In this document: one piece after another, positions 57,450-64,000 of the stretch
Layout: the number at the start of each line of letters is the position of its first letter
Numbering within the stretch: position 1 is the stretch's first letter
Assembly (NCBI RefSeq): GCF_030549525.1
Contig: NZ_CP130831.1
Location: 1,451,501 to 1,515,500 of the forward strand
Source: Stenotrophomonas sp. 704A1
GTDB lineage: Bacteria > Pseudomonadota > Gammaproteobacteria > Xanthomonadales > Xanthomonadaceae
DNA length: 64,000 bases
Direction: 5' to 3'
The notes under the pieces: generated by a model
Database searches by the model: none
What the model saw: only the letters and a program-made list of their open reading frames with translations
What the model was told of the DNA's origin: nothing
Program-made: the position numbers and the translations under genes

Positions 57450-58417
57450 CAGTTGCCCTCCTTGCGGGACAGGCGCATCAGCATCAGACGGGCGATGGCG
57501 AGCACCACGAAGGTGACGATGAAGAGGACGAAGCCGAGCAGCAGCAGCGCCGAGCGGTAGGTTTCGGTGGCTTCACCGAAGTCGTTGGCGATCAGCGCGG
57601 CGATGGTGGTGCCCGGTTCCAGCAGCGACGGCGACAGCCGCACGCTGTTGCCGATCACGAAGGCCACGGCCATGGTCTCGCCCAGCGCACGGCCGAGGCC
57701 GAGGAACACACCGCCGATCACCGCCGAGCGGGTGTAGGGCAGCACGATGTCCCAGCTGACTTCCCACTTGGTCGAACCGAGCGCGTAGGCCGATTCCTTC
57801 AGCCGGGTCGGCACGGTCAGGAACACTTCGCGCATCACCGAGGAGATGAAGGGGATGACCATGATGGCCAGCACGAAGCCGGCGGTGAGCATGCCGATGC
57901 CCAGCGGCGGGCCCTGGAACAGCGGGCCGATGACCGGCCATTCGCCCAGGGTTTCGTTGAGGAACGGGGTTACGTACTCGGTCATCACCGGCACCAGCAC
58001 GAACAGGCCCCACATGCCGTAGATGATCGAGGGGATGCCCGCCAGCAGTTCGATGGCGGTACCGACCGGGCCGCGCAGCCAGCGCGGGGCGACTTCGGTC
58101 AGGAAGAAGGCGATGCCGAAGCTGACCGGCACGGCGATGACCATCGCGATCAGCGCGGTGACCAGGGTGCCGTAGATCGGAGCGAGCGCGCCGAACTTGT
58201 TCTCGACCGGATTCCAGTCGGACGAGAAGAAGAAGCTGAGGCCTTGCATCTGCAGGGCATGACGGCCGCCCCACAGCATCGACAGCGCGGCACAGGCCAG
58301 CGCGATCAGGACGAAAATGACGGTGCCGACCAGCACCCATCGGAACAGTTTGTCGTTGCGGGCATCACGCGTATCACGCGTGGACGGGGCTGCTACAGGC
58401 TGGGCGATGGCATTCAT
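57449..58417 (-). CDS. pstC: Phosphate ABC transporter permease PstC
   Basis: 322 residues with six TM segments (FVLIALACAALSMLWGG; LVTALIAMVIAVPVSFGIAF) and the EAA-type loop SVMREVFLTVPTRLKESAYA. It lies between pstS1 and pstA in the standard order. Confidence 0.95.
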   Translation of the reverse strand: MNAIAQPVAAPSTRDTRDARNDKLFRWVLVGTVIFVLIALACAALSMLWGGRHALQMQGLSFFFSSDWNPVENKFGALAPIYGTLVTALIAMVIAVPVSFGIAFFLTEVAPRWLRGPVGTAIELLAGIPSIIYGMWGLFVLVPVMTEYVTPFLNETLGEWPVIGPLFQGPPLGIGMLTAGFVLAIMVIPFISSVMREVFLTVPTRLKESAYALGSTKWEVSWDIVLPYTRSAVIGGVFLGLGRALGETMAVAFVIGNSVRLSPSLLEPGTTIAALIANDFGEATETYRSALLLLGFVLFIVTFVVLAIARLMLMRLSRKEGN

Positions 58418-58499
58418 GGGGACGGCAGGGCCAGGAAGGGGCGGGGCGGCACGATGTGCAGGAGACGGTGCCCGCGCAGGGCGGGCACCGTCGGGTCCA

Positions 58500-59588
58500 T
58501 CACTTCAGTTCGGTCGCCCAGTAGGCTTCGATCTGCTTGACCAGCTCGGCCGGCAGCGGCACGTAGTGCAGCTCGTTGGCCTGGGCCTGGCCGCTTTCGA
58601 AGGCCCACTTGAAGAACGCCAGGGCATCCTGGTTGCGCTTGGCATCCTTCGGCTGCTTCTGCATCAGCATGAAGTTGGTGGCGGTGATCGGCCACGCCTG
58701 CTCGCCCGGGGCGTTGGTGATGACCAGGTTGAAGTCCTTGGCGCTGGCCCAGTCGGCGCTGGCGGCCGCGGCGGCGAAGGTTTCCGCGCTCGGCTGCACC
58801 CAGGTGCCGGCGGCGTTCTGCAGCGAGGTGTACGGCATCGCGTTCTGCAGCGCATAGGCCAGCTCGACGTAGCCGATCGAACCCTTGATCTGCTTCACAT
58901 ACGACGCCACGCCTTCATTGCCCTTGCCACCCACGCCGTCCGGCCACTGCACCGAGGTGCCTTCGCCGACCTTGGTCTTCCACTCCGGGCTGACCTTGGA
59001 CAGGTAGTTGGAGAAGTTGAAGGTGGTGCCCGAACCATCCGAACGGTGGACCAGGGTGATCTTGCCGTCCGGCAGGGTCACGCCCGGATTGGCGGCGACG
59101 ATGGCCGGGTCGTTCCAGGTCTTGACCTTGCCCAGGAAGATGTCGGCCAGCAGGGCGCCGCTCAGGCGCAGCTTGCCGGCTTCCAGGCCGTCGATGTTGA
59201 CCACCGGAACCACGCCGCCGATGGCCGACGGGAACTGCGCCAGGCCGGCCTGGGCCAGCTCTTCGCTGCTCAACGGCTTGTCGGACGAACCGAAGTCGAC
59301 GGTGCCGGCCTTGATCTGGGCGATGCCGCCACCCGAACCGATCGACTGGTAGTTGATCTTGGCGCCGGTGGCCGCGTTGTAGTCGGCCGACCACTTGGAC
59401 ACCAGCGGGTAGATGAAGGAAGCGCCGGCGCCGGAAACTTCAGCGCTGACCTTGGCACCGGCGGCGGCCGGGGCGGCGGCGCCGTCGGCGGTGGGCTGCT
59501 GCGCTGCCGGCTTGTCGCCACCGCAGGCCGACAGGCCCAGGGCGATGGCCAGGGAAAGGGCGGCAAGGCCGGCCGAGTGCAGTTTCAT
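58500..59588 (-). CDS. pstS: Phosphate-binding lipoprotein PstS (copy 1)
   Basis: 362 residues with lipobox LSAC (Cys near residue 22), a short Ala/Pro-rich linker, then the phosphate-binding domain (GAGASFIYPLVSKWSADYN; YQSIGSGGGIAQIKAGTVDF; HRSDGSGTTFNFSNYL). Membrane-anchored, unlike copy 2. GGAG lies 6 bp before ATG 59588. The 387 bp upstream up to copy 2 hold a candidate Pho box, a GC-rich stretch with no gene, and the copy 2 terminator. Confidence 0.95.
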   Translation of the reverse strand: MKLHSAGLAALSLAIALGLSACGGDKPAAQQPTADGAAAPAAAGAKVSAEVSGAGASFIYPLVSKWSADYNAATGAKINYQSIGSGGGIAQIKAGTVDFGSSDKPLSSEELAQAGLAQFPSAIGGVVPVVNIDGLEAGKLRLSGALLADIFLGKVKTWNDPAIVAANPGVTLPDGKITLVHRSDGSGTTFNFSNYLSKVSPEWKTKVGEGTSVQWPDGVGGKGNEGVASYVKQIKGSIGYVELAYALQNAMPYTSLQNAAGTWVQPSAETFAAAAASADWASAKDFNLVITNAPGEQAWPITATNFMLMQKQPKDAKRNQDALAFFKWAFESGQAQANELHYVPLPAELVKQIEAYWATELK

Positions 59589-59651
59589 GGTCACTCCATA
59601 GCGGGATAGAGCCGACGGTGTCGGCGGATGCGGCTATGAAATGATGTTTTT

Positions 59652-59678
59652 GTTACAGCCGTATGACGTCCATGACAG
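59652..59678 (-). promoter_or_regulatory. Candidate Pho box of pstS copy 1
   Basis: Minus strand CTGTCAT (59678-59672), a related ACGTCAT 2 bp further on, and CTGTAAC ending at 59652. Spacing is irregular compared with the 11-bp Pho box periodicity, so this is weaker than the box of copy 2. Confidence 0.4.
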
Positions 59679-59886
59679 AGGTGTCCTGGATCACGTTCCG
59701 ACAAGGGTTTCGCCGTGCGGGCGGCCCTCCTGCGGGGCCCGCGGATGCCCGGATCTGCGCACGCACCGGACCGCCGCAGGCCGGGCTTGCCGCGTGCCCC
59801 GGGCCAGACCCTGAGCGGTCCGCCCGGGTTGGGCCGCAGGCGCAACGGCGTTGCACGGGCCCCCAACCGCCCCCGGAAAACAAGAA

Positions 59887-59913
59887 GAGCGCGAGATCTC
59901 GAGGATCTCGCGC
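59887..59913 (-). terminator. Terminator of pstS copy 2
   Basis: Minus strand GCGCGAGATC-CTCGA-GATCTCGCGC followed by TCTTCTTGTTTT. It lies 60 bp past the stop of copy 2, so copy 2 is a separate transcript from pstS1CAB. Confidence 0.8.
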
Positions 59914-59975
59914 CCGGTGGGGCCGGCGGGGGAGAGAGGACCCGCCGGCCCCGTTCCTGCGGGGGAACGCCTTGC

Positions 59976-60995
59976 TCAGTACTTCAGGTTCTGGGTCCAG
60001 TAGGTCTCGATCTGGCGCACCAGCGTGTCCGGCAGCGGCACGTAGTCCAGCTGCTTGGCCTGGGCGTCGCCGTTCTTGTAGATCCAGCGGAAGAATTCCT
60101 GCGTCGCCTTGGCACCGGCCACGTTCTTCGGCTGCTTGCGCACCAGGATGAAGTTGGTGGCGGTGATCGGCCAGGCATCGGCGCCCGGGGCGTTGGTCAT
60201 CACCAGGTAGAAGTCGCGGGCGTTGGCCCAGTCAGCGCTGGCCGCAGCGGCCGAGAACGAGGCGTCCGACGGCTGCACGATCTTGCCGGCCGCATTCTTC
60301 ATCGCCGCGTAGGACATCTTGTTCTGCAGCGCGTAGGACAGTTCGACGTAGCCGATGCCGCCCTTGATCTGCTTCACATAGGCAGCGACGCCTTCGTTGC
60401 CCTTGCCGCCGATGCCGGCCGGCCACTGCACCGAGGTGCCTTCACCGACCTTGCTCTTCCACTCCGGGCTGACCTTGGACAGGTAGTTGACGAAGTTGAA
60501 GGTGGTGCCCGAACCGTCCGAACGGTGGACGATGGTGATCTTGGCGTTGGGCAGGGTCAGGCCGCTGTTCAGGGCAGCGATGGCCGGGTCGTTCCAGGTC
60601 TTGATCTTGCCGAGGAAGATGTTGGCCAGGGTCGGGCCATCCAGCTTCAGCGCGCCCGGGGCGACGCCAGCCACGTTGATGACCGGCACCACGCCGCCGA
60701 TGACCGACGGGAACTGGGCCAGGCCCGCAGCCGCCAGCTCTTCCGGCTTCAGCGGTGCGTCGGACGAACCGAAGTCGACGGTCGCGGCCTTGATCTGCGC
60801 GATGCCACCGCCGGAACCAATCGACTGGTAGTTGACCTTCTTGCCGGTGGCGGTGCTGTAGTCCGCGGACCACTTGGACATGACCGGGTAGATGAACGAG
60901 GCGCCCGCGCCGGTGACATCGGCGGCGTTGGCGGCAAACACGGACGACGCGGCCAGAATGGCGACGGCAGCGCGTGACTTGAAGGCGTGGATCAC
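59976..60995 (-). CDS. pstS: Periplasmic phosphate-binding protein PstS (copy 2)
   Basis: 339 residues, start GTG at 60995 with AGGAG 8 bp upstream. It has a standard signal peptide (SRAAVAILAASSVFAANA) and no lipobox Cys, so it should be soluble. The binding domain is very close to copy 1 (same GAGASFIYP, YQSIGSGGGIAQIKA and HRSDGSGTTFNF blocks). Upstream open codons belong to the decayed gene and are not part of it. Confidence 0.94.
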   Translation of the reverse strand: MIHAFKSRAAVAILAASSVFAANAADVTGAGASFIYPVMSKWSADYSTATGKKVNYQSIGSGGGIAQIKAATVDFGSSDAPLKPEELAAAGLAQFPSVIGGVVPVINVAGVAPGALKLDGPTLANIFLGKIKTWNDPAIAALNSGLTLPNAKITIVHRSDGSGTTFNFVNYLSKVSPEWKSKVGEGTSVQWPAGIGGKGNEGVAAYVKQIKGGIGYVELSYALQNKMSYAAMKNAAGKIVQPSDASFSAAAASADWANARDFYLVMTNAPGADAWPITATNFILVRKQPKNVAGAKATQEFFRWIYKNGDAQAKQLDYVPLPDTLVRQIETYWTQNLKY

Positions 60996-61080
60996 GGAGA
61001 GGCTCCTGGGGTGGTCGAGGGGCGGCTGCCCGACGTTTCGGTGCACATTCCATAACGGTTCCGTGACACGCCCGCGTCTG

Positions 61081-61102
61081 TCATATGACGCAAACATGAC
61101 AG
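61081..61102 (-). promoter_or_regulatory. Pho box of pstS copy 2
   Basis: Minus strand CTGTCATGTTT followed directly by GCGTCATATGA: two direct repeats with exact 11-bp period, matching the PhoB-binding pattern. It lies about 86 bp before the GTG start. A TATGGA about 25 bp after it could be the -10. Confidence 0.65.
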
Positions 61103-61106
61103 GCGT

Positions 61107-61608
61107 CATGGCGGCACCAACGGCGCGGGTCTCGGCATCCAGTTGCCAGCGCGCGGTATCCAGCGCAAGCCCGGAAAAGCGCATGGCATCGCTGCTGACC
61201 GCAGCGGCCACGCGGACCCAGGCCAGCGGGCGGCGGCTGGCGGTGTCCAGCAGCAGGAGGTCGAGGTCACCGCCGCAGACGTCCTCGCCGGCCGGCGCGT
61301 CCCACTGCGCCACGGCCAGCAGGGGGGGGCCGGGCTGCGCGGGCACCGCGCGGCAGCTGCGGGTAGGCGGCCGCACGCACTGCATCGGCATCGTCTCAGG
61401 CGTGCGCCGCCGAGGGCACAGCGGCCAGCAGGCTGCAGCACTGCACGCTGCAGCACAGCACGCTGCAGCACAGCAGGCTGCCGCACAGCAGGCCGTCGCA
61501 CAGCAGCCCGGTGCGGCGCAGGGCAGGGCGTGAAGGCATCGCGGACATCCGTATCAGCGGGGCGCGCATCATCGCCCGCCGCTGCCCGCCCACAACGAAA
61601 GAAGGCAC
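61107..61608 (-). pseudogene. Decayed secreted-protein gene with 15-bp repeats
   Basis: The 5' part encodes a signal-peptide-like stretch (MPSRPALRRTG, then an expanded LLC/CCS region, ending AAVPSAAHA) that stops at once (TGA at 61398-61396). A different frame downstream then reads as convincing protein (LLAVAQWDAPAGEDVCGGDL; SSDAMRFSGLALDTARWQLD) and loses this character near 61110, where the pstS copy 2 Pho box begins. A run of eight G (61322-61329) lies inside. I read it as frameshifted and 3'-truncated; the intact protein's role is unknown. Confidence 0.5.
61426..61515 (-). repeat. 15-bp tandem repeat, six copies
   Basis: Units of CAGCAGGCTGCAGCA and variants in exact 15-bp register from 61426 to 61515. 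It expands the hydrophobic core of the signal-like sequence as a five-residue LLCCS-type repeat on the minus strand. Confidence 0.85.
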
Positions 61609-61624
61609 GGCGTCAGCCGTGCCT
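61597..61624 (-). terminator. Terminator of oprP
   Basis: Minus strand AGGCACGGC-TGAC-GCCGTGCCT followed by TCTTT, 25 bp past the oprP stop. Confidence 0.8.
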
Positions 61625-61648
61625 CCGATCGTGCTGCTGCGGCAGTGC

Positions 61649-62860
61649 TTACCAGAAGAACTGCGCGCGGGCTTCCAGGATGTTCGGATCGTCGTTGACG
61701 AAGCCGCGGGCCGAGGAGCTGTACTTCTTGCTGTCGACCATCACGTAGTTGAGCATCAGCTTGAAGTTCGAGCGCCAGTACCAGTTGGCGCCGACGGTCC
61801 AGATGTCCATCTTGCCGCCCAGCACGCCATCGACGATCGGCGGACGACCGGCCACCGGGTTGGCGGTGAGGTTGCCGTCGTTCAGGTCCATGTGGTCGTA
61901 GCGCACGCCCAGCTGCCACTGGCCGCTGGCCGGGTTGTTCGGCAGGCCGGTGCCCGGGGTGCCGCCCTTGTAGCTCCAGGTTTCGCCGGTGACATTCCAC
62001 ACGCCGCTGACGTAGTAGCCGTCGCTGGTGTAGTTGTCGTGGTCGTAGCGCTTGGCCTTGCTGGAGTAGTACTCGGCCTGGGCCTTGAACGGGCCCTGGA
62101 AGTACATGGCTTCGGCGCCGATGGTGCTGATGCGGTCGGTGTCGGTCAGGTTGCCGCTGTCGACCAGGCGCGCGGTGGCCAGGTCGGCGTTGGGGCGGGC
62201 ACGCACGCGCAGGGTGTCGGCGTCGGCGTCGTAGTCGACGTAGCTCAGGCCGAAGTGCAGGACCTGGCCCTTCTCGTTGATCGGGGCGAAGGTACCGCGC
62301 GCGCCGTAGCCGCTGCCGTGGGCCAGGTTGCGGGTCAGTTCGCGGCCGAAGGCGCTGGCGGTGATCGACCAGTTGTCCTGGCCATAGCTGTAGGCGCCGC
62401 CCAGGCGGCGGGCCACGGCGTAGGTGTTGGTGACCGCGGCCTTGGAGATGAAGTCGTTGTTCTTGGTGCTGGACAGTTCTTCCAGGCTGTTGGGCTGCTT
62501 GAACTGGCCGACCTGGATGAAGTGGTTGGCGTTGCCCAGCAGCTTGTACTTCACGTTGGTGTCGAGGAACTTGTCGGCCTTGGCGTCATAGCCGACCACC
62601 CATTCCACGTTGCCCGGGCCCTTGCCCTTCAGCACCAGCTCGGCGCGGCGCAGTTCGAATTCGCTGTCCTTGCCGTTGCCTGCATCGCCGCCGTTGAGGT
62701 CGGTCAGGTCGTTGTCGAACCAGTTGCCGTCGGCCTGGACCAGGCCTTCGAAGGTGATTTCCGAACCGCCGATCACATCGATGGCGACTTCGGCGTGGGC
62801 GGCCGGCACGTACAGCGCAGCAGCCACGGCGACCGTCAGGAGTTGGTGATGCAGTTTCAT
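61649..62860 (-). CDS. oprP: Phosphate-selective porin (OprP/OprO family)
   Basis: 403 residues: signal peptide (LTVAVAAALYVPAAHA), then an outer-membrane barrel with alternating strands (WVVGYDAKADKFLDTNVKY; YSYGQDNWSITASAFGREL; WQLGVRYDHMDLNDG) and terminal Phe-Trp (AQFFW). OprP porins carry phosphate or polyphosphate across the outer membrane under phosphate starvation. The pst neighbourhood and upstream Pho box support this. Confidence 0.9.
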   Translation of the reverse strand: MKLHHQLLTVAVAAALYVPAAHAEVAIDVIGGSEITFEGLVQADGNWFDNDLTDLNGGDAGNGKDSEFELRRAELVLKGKGPGNVEWVVGYDAKADKFLDTNVKYKLLGNANHFIQVGQFKQPNSLEELSSTKNNDFISKAAVTNTYAVARRLGGAYSYGQDNWSITASAFGRELTRNLAHGSGYGARGTFAPINEKGQVLHFGLSYVDYDADADTLRVRARPNADLATARLVDSGNLTDTDRISTIGAEAMYFQGPFKAQAEYYSSKAKRYDHDNYTSDGYYVSGVWNVTGETWSYKGGTPGTGLPNNPASGQWQLGVRYDHMDLNDGNLTANPVAGRPPIVDGVLGGKMDIWTVGANWYWRSNFKLMLNYVMVDSKKYSSSARGFVNDDPNILEARAQFFW

Positions 62861-62909
62861 GGAGAGGAGCCTTGCAGGCAGGTGGGAAGATGCGCGCAGG
62901 CTAGATCGT

Positions 62910-62931
62910 GAAGATTGCGTAAATGTGACAG
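62910..62931 (-). promoter_or_regulatory. Candidate Pho box of oprP
   Basis: Minus strand CTGTCACATTT followed by ACGCAATCTTC: two repeats of 11-bp period resembling CTGTMAY, 50 bp before the oprP ATG. Confidence 0.5.
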
Positions 62932-63026
62932 TTCGCGCACGAGCGCGATCCGCCGCAGGCCCCGTCACGGCAGGGCCCGCTGATGTAACCGCTTGCATGT
63001 GACGCTGCGATTGCTTGCCGGTTGCA

Positions 63027-63077
63027 GTAGATCCGCGCCGTGCGTGGGGCCCTGTCCGGCTCGCCGGCACGATCTAC
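63027..63077. repeat. Degenerate GTAG-type inverted repeat at the nth end
   Basis: GTAGATC at 63027 and inverted GATCTAC ending at 63077, with CCGCGCCGTGCGTGG between. The TAG stop of nth (63076-63074) is part of the GTAG end. Confidence 0.45.
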
Positions 63078-63760
63078 GCCACGGTCTTTTCCTTGAACCG
63101 GCACAGGTCGGCGATCACGCATCCCGGGCAATCGGGCTTGCGCGCCTTGCACACGTACCGCCCGTGGAGGATCAGCCAGTGGTGCGCATCGAGCAGGAAT
63201 TCGGCCGGGATCACCTTGACCAGCCGGTCCTCGACCTCGCGCACGTTCTTCCCGGGCGCCAGCCCGGTGCGGTTGGCGACGCGGAAGATATGCGTGTCCA
63301 CCGCCATCACCGGCTCGCCGAAGGCGGTGTTGAGCACCACGTTGGCGGTCTTGCGGCCCACCCCGGGCAGTGCCTCGAGCGCCTCGCGGTCGCGTGGCAC
63401 CTCTCCGCCATGTGCCTGCAGCAAGATCGCGCAGGTGGCGATCACGTTCTTCGCCTTGGCGTTGAACAGGCCGATGGTGGCGATGTACTTCTTCAACCCC
63501 TCTTCGCCGAGCGCCAGGATCTTCGCCGGCGTGTTGGCCACCGGAAACAGGCGGCGGGTGGCCTTGTTGACGCCGACGTCGGTGGCCTGCGCCGACAACG
63601 CCACGGCCACCAGCAGCTCGAACGGCGAGCTGTACTCCAGTTCCGTCTTCGGGTGCGGGTTGAGTTCGCGCAGGCGGGTGAACATTTCCACCACGTCGGC
63701 GCGCGGCATCGTGCTGGCACGCCGCGCCGGCGCGCGCGCGGTCTTCTTCGCGGTGGCCAT
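63074..63760 (-). CDS. nth: Endonuclease III
   Basis: 228-residue DNA glycosylase/AP lyase for oxidised pyrimidines. The helix-hairpin-helix with catalytic Lys is LPGVGRKTANVVL and the catalytic Asp is in MAVDTHIFRV. The 4Fe-4S loop C-x6-C-x2-C-x5-C is seen in CKARKPDCPGCVIADLC. An N-terminal Lys/Arg/Ala tail of about 20 residues precedes the core. The ATG overlaps the TAA of the gene before it. Confidence 0.95.
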   Translation of the reverse strand: MATAKKTARAPARRASTMPRADVVEMFTRLRELNPHPKTELEYSSPFELLVAVALSAQATDVGVNKATRRLFPVANTPAKILALGEEGLKKYIATIGLFNAKAKNVIATCAILLQAHGGEVPRDREALEALPGVGRKTANVVLNTAFGEPVMAVDTHIFRVANRTGLAPGKNVREVEDRLVKVIPAEFLLDAHHWLILHGRYVCKARKPDCPGCVIADLCRFKEKTVA

Positions 63761-64000
63761 TACCGCTCCTTGCCGCTGGCGCGGGCCTTGGCCCGGGCAA
63801 GGATGGCGGCTGCGGCAGCGGGCAGGGCGGGCTTCACATCCGGCGCCGGGGCCGGCGTGCGGCGCGCGTCGCGCTCGGCCTCGCGGCGTGCCAGGCGCAC
63901 GGCACGGGCGCGGTAGCGTTCGCGCGCATCCCATGCGCGCTGCAGCTGCTGCTGCAACGCGGTGATGCGCTGGGGCAGCTCCGGATGGCCGGCCAGCAGC
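63760..64000 (-). CDS. C-terminal end of an upstream gene, possibly RnfB/RsxB-like (runs off the window)
   Basis: About 79 codons open to the window edge, ending in a charged, Arg/Ala-rich helix (QQQLQRAWDARERYRARAVR) and a Pro/Ala linker. It overlaps nth by 1 bp, so it is co-expressed. In xanthomonads an electron-transport rnfB/rsxB-like gene with a long C-terminal tail precedes nth; that identity is inferred from position only. Confidence 0.4.
   Translation of the reverse strand, partial: LLAGHPELPQRITALQQQLQRAWDARERYRARAVRLARREAERDARRTPAPAPDVKPALPAAAAAILARAKARASGKER

Overview
The window is 64 kb of GC-rich chromosome from a gammaproteobacterium of the Xanthomonadaceae, almost certainly a Stenotrophomonas of the S. 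maltophilia group. The evidence is the gene content and order (rpsB-tsf-pyrH-frr-uppS-cdsA, map-glnD-dapD-dapE-asnB, emrRCAB, macABC) and the many palindromic repeats starting with GTAG (SMAG type). No phage, integrase, transposase or CRISPR array is visible; this is core chromosome with accessory insertions.

Layout. 1-6.3 kb (minus strand): translation and envelope genes rpsB, tsf, an HDOD-GGDEF gene, pyrH, frr, uppS and the 5' part of cdsA. 6.5-12.3 kb (minus): a six-gene archaic chaperone-usher pilus operon (spore-coat-U type) lying between rpsB and map. 12.5-21.5 kb (plus): map, glnD, dapD, a conserved gene of unknown role, yffB, dapE, then asnB behind an Asn-rich leader peptide with terminator and antiterminator. 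21.5-29.4 kb: a CPA2 antiporter, a penicillin-acylase-family enzyme, bacterioferritin, parC and an AraC-type regulator. 29.5-34.3 kb (plus): emrR-emrC-emrA-emrB tripartite MFS efflux. 34.4-41.1 kb: three tRNA-Leu(CAG) genes around a LysR/TauE pair, then rnr, a GFA-family gene, a tandem SMAG array and rlmB. 41.2-51.4 kb: macABC efflux (minus), a divergent two-component system and a propeller-GGDEF protein. 51.5-54.8 kb (minus): rnt, then a bufferin/oxazolin-type RiPP operon bufA-bufB-bufC-doxX. 54.9-62.9 kb (minus): a phosphate regulon oprP-pstS2-pstS1-pstC-pstA-pstB-phoU with candidate Pho boxes and one decayed gene. 63.1-64 kb: nth and the end of a probable rnfB/rsxB-like gene.

Together the window links translation, lysine/DAP and asparagine supply, nitrogen sensing, phosphate uptake, drug efflux, adhesion and metal handling. 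The observations most worth following are the asnB attenuator, the copper-peptide (buf) operon with six EGKCG motifs, the Lys/Ala-rich extension of DapD, the pilus operon whose last stop codon lies inside the rpsB -10 box, and a strong AT-rich palindrome in front of emrR.
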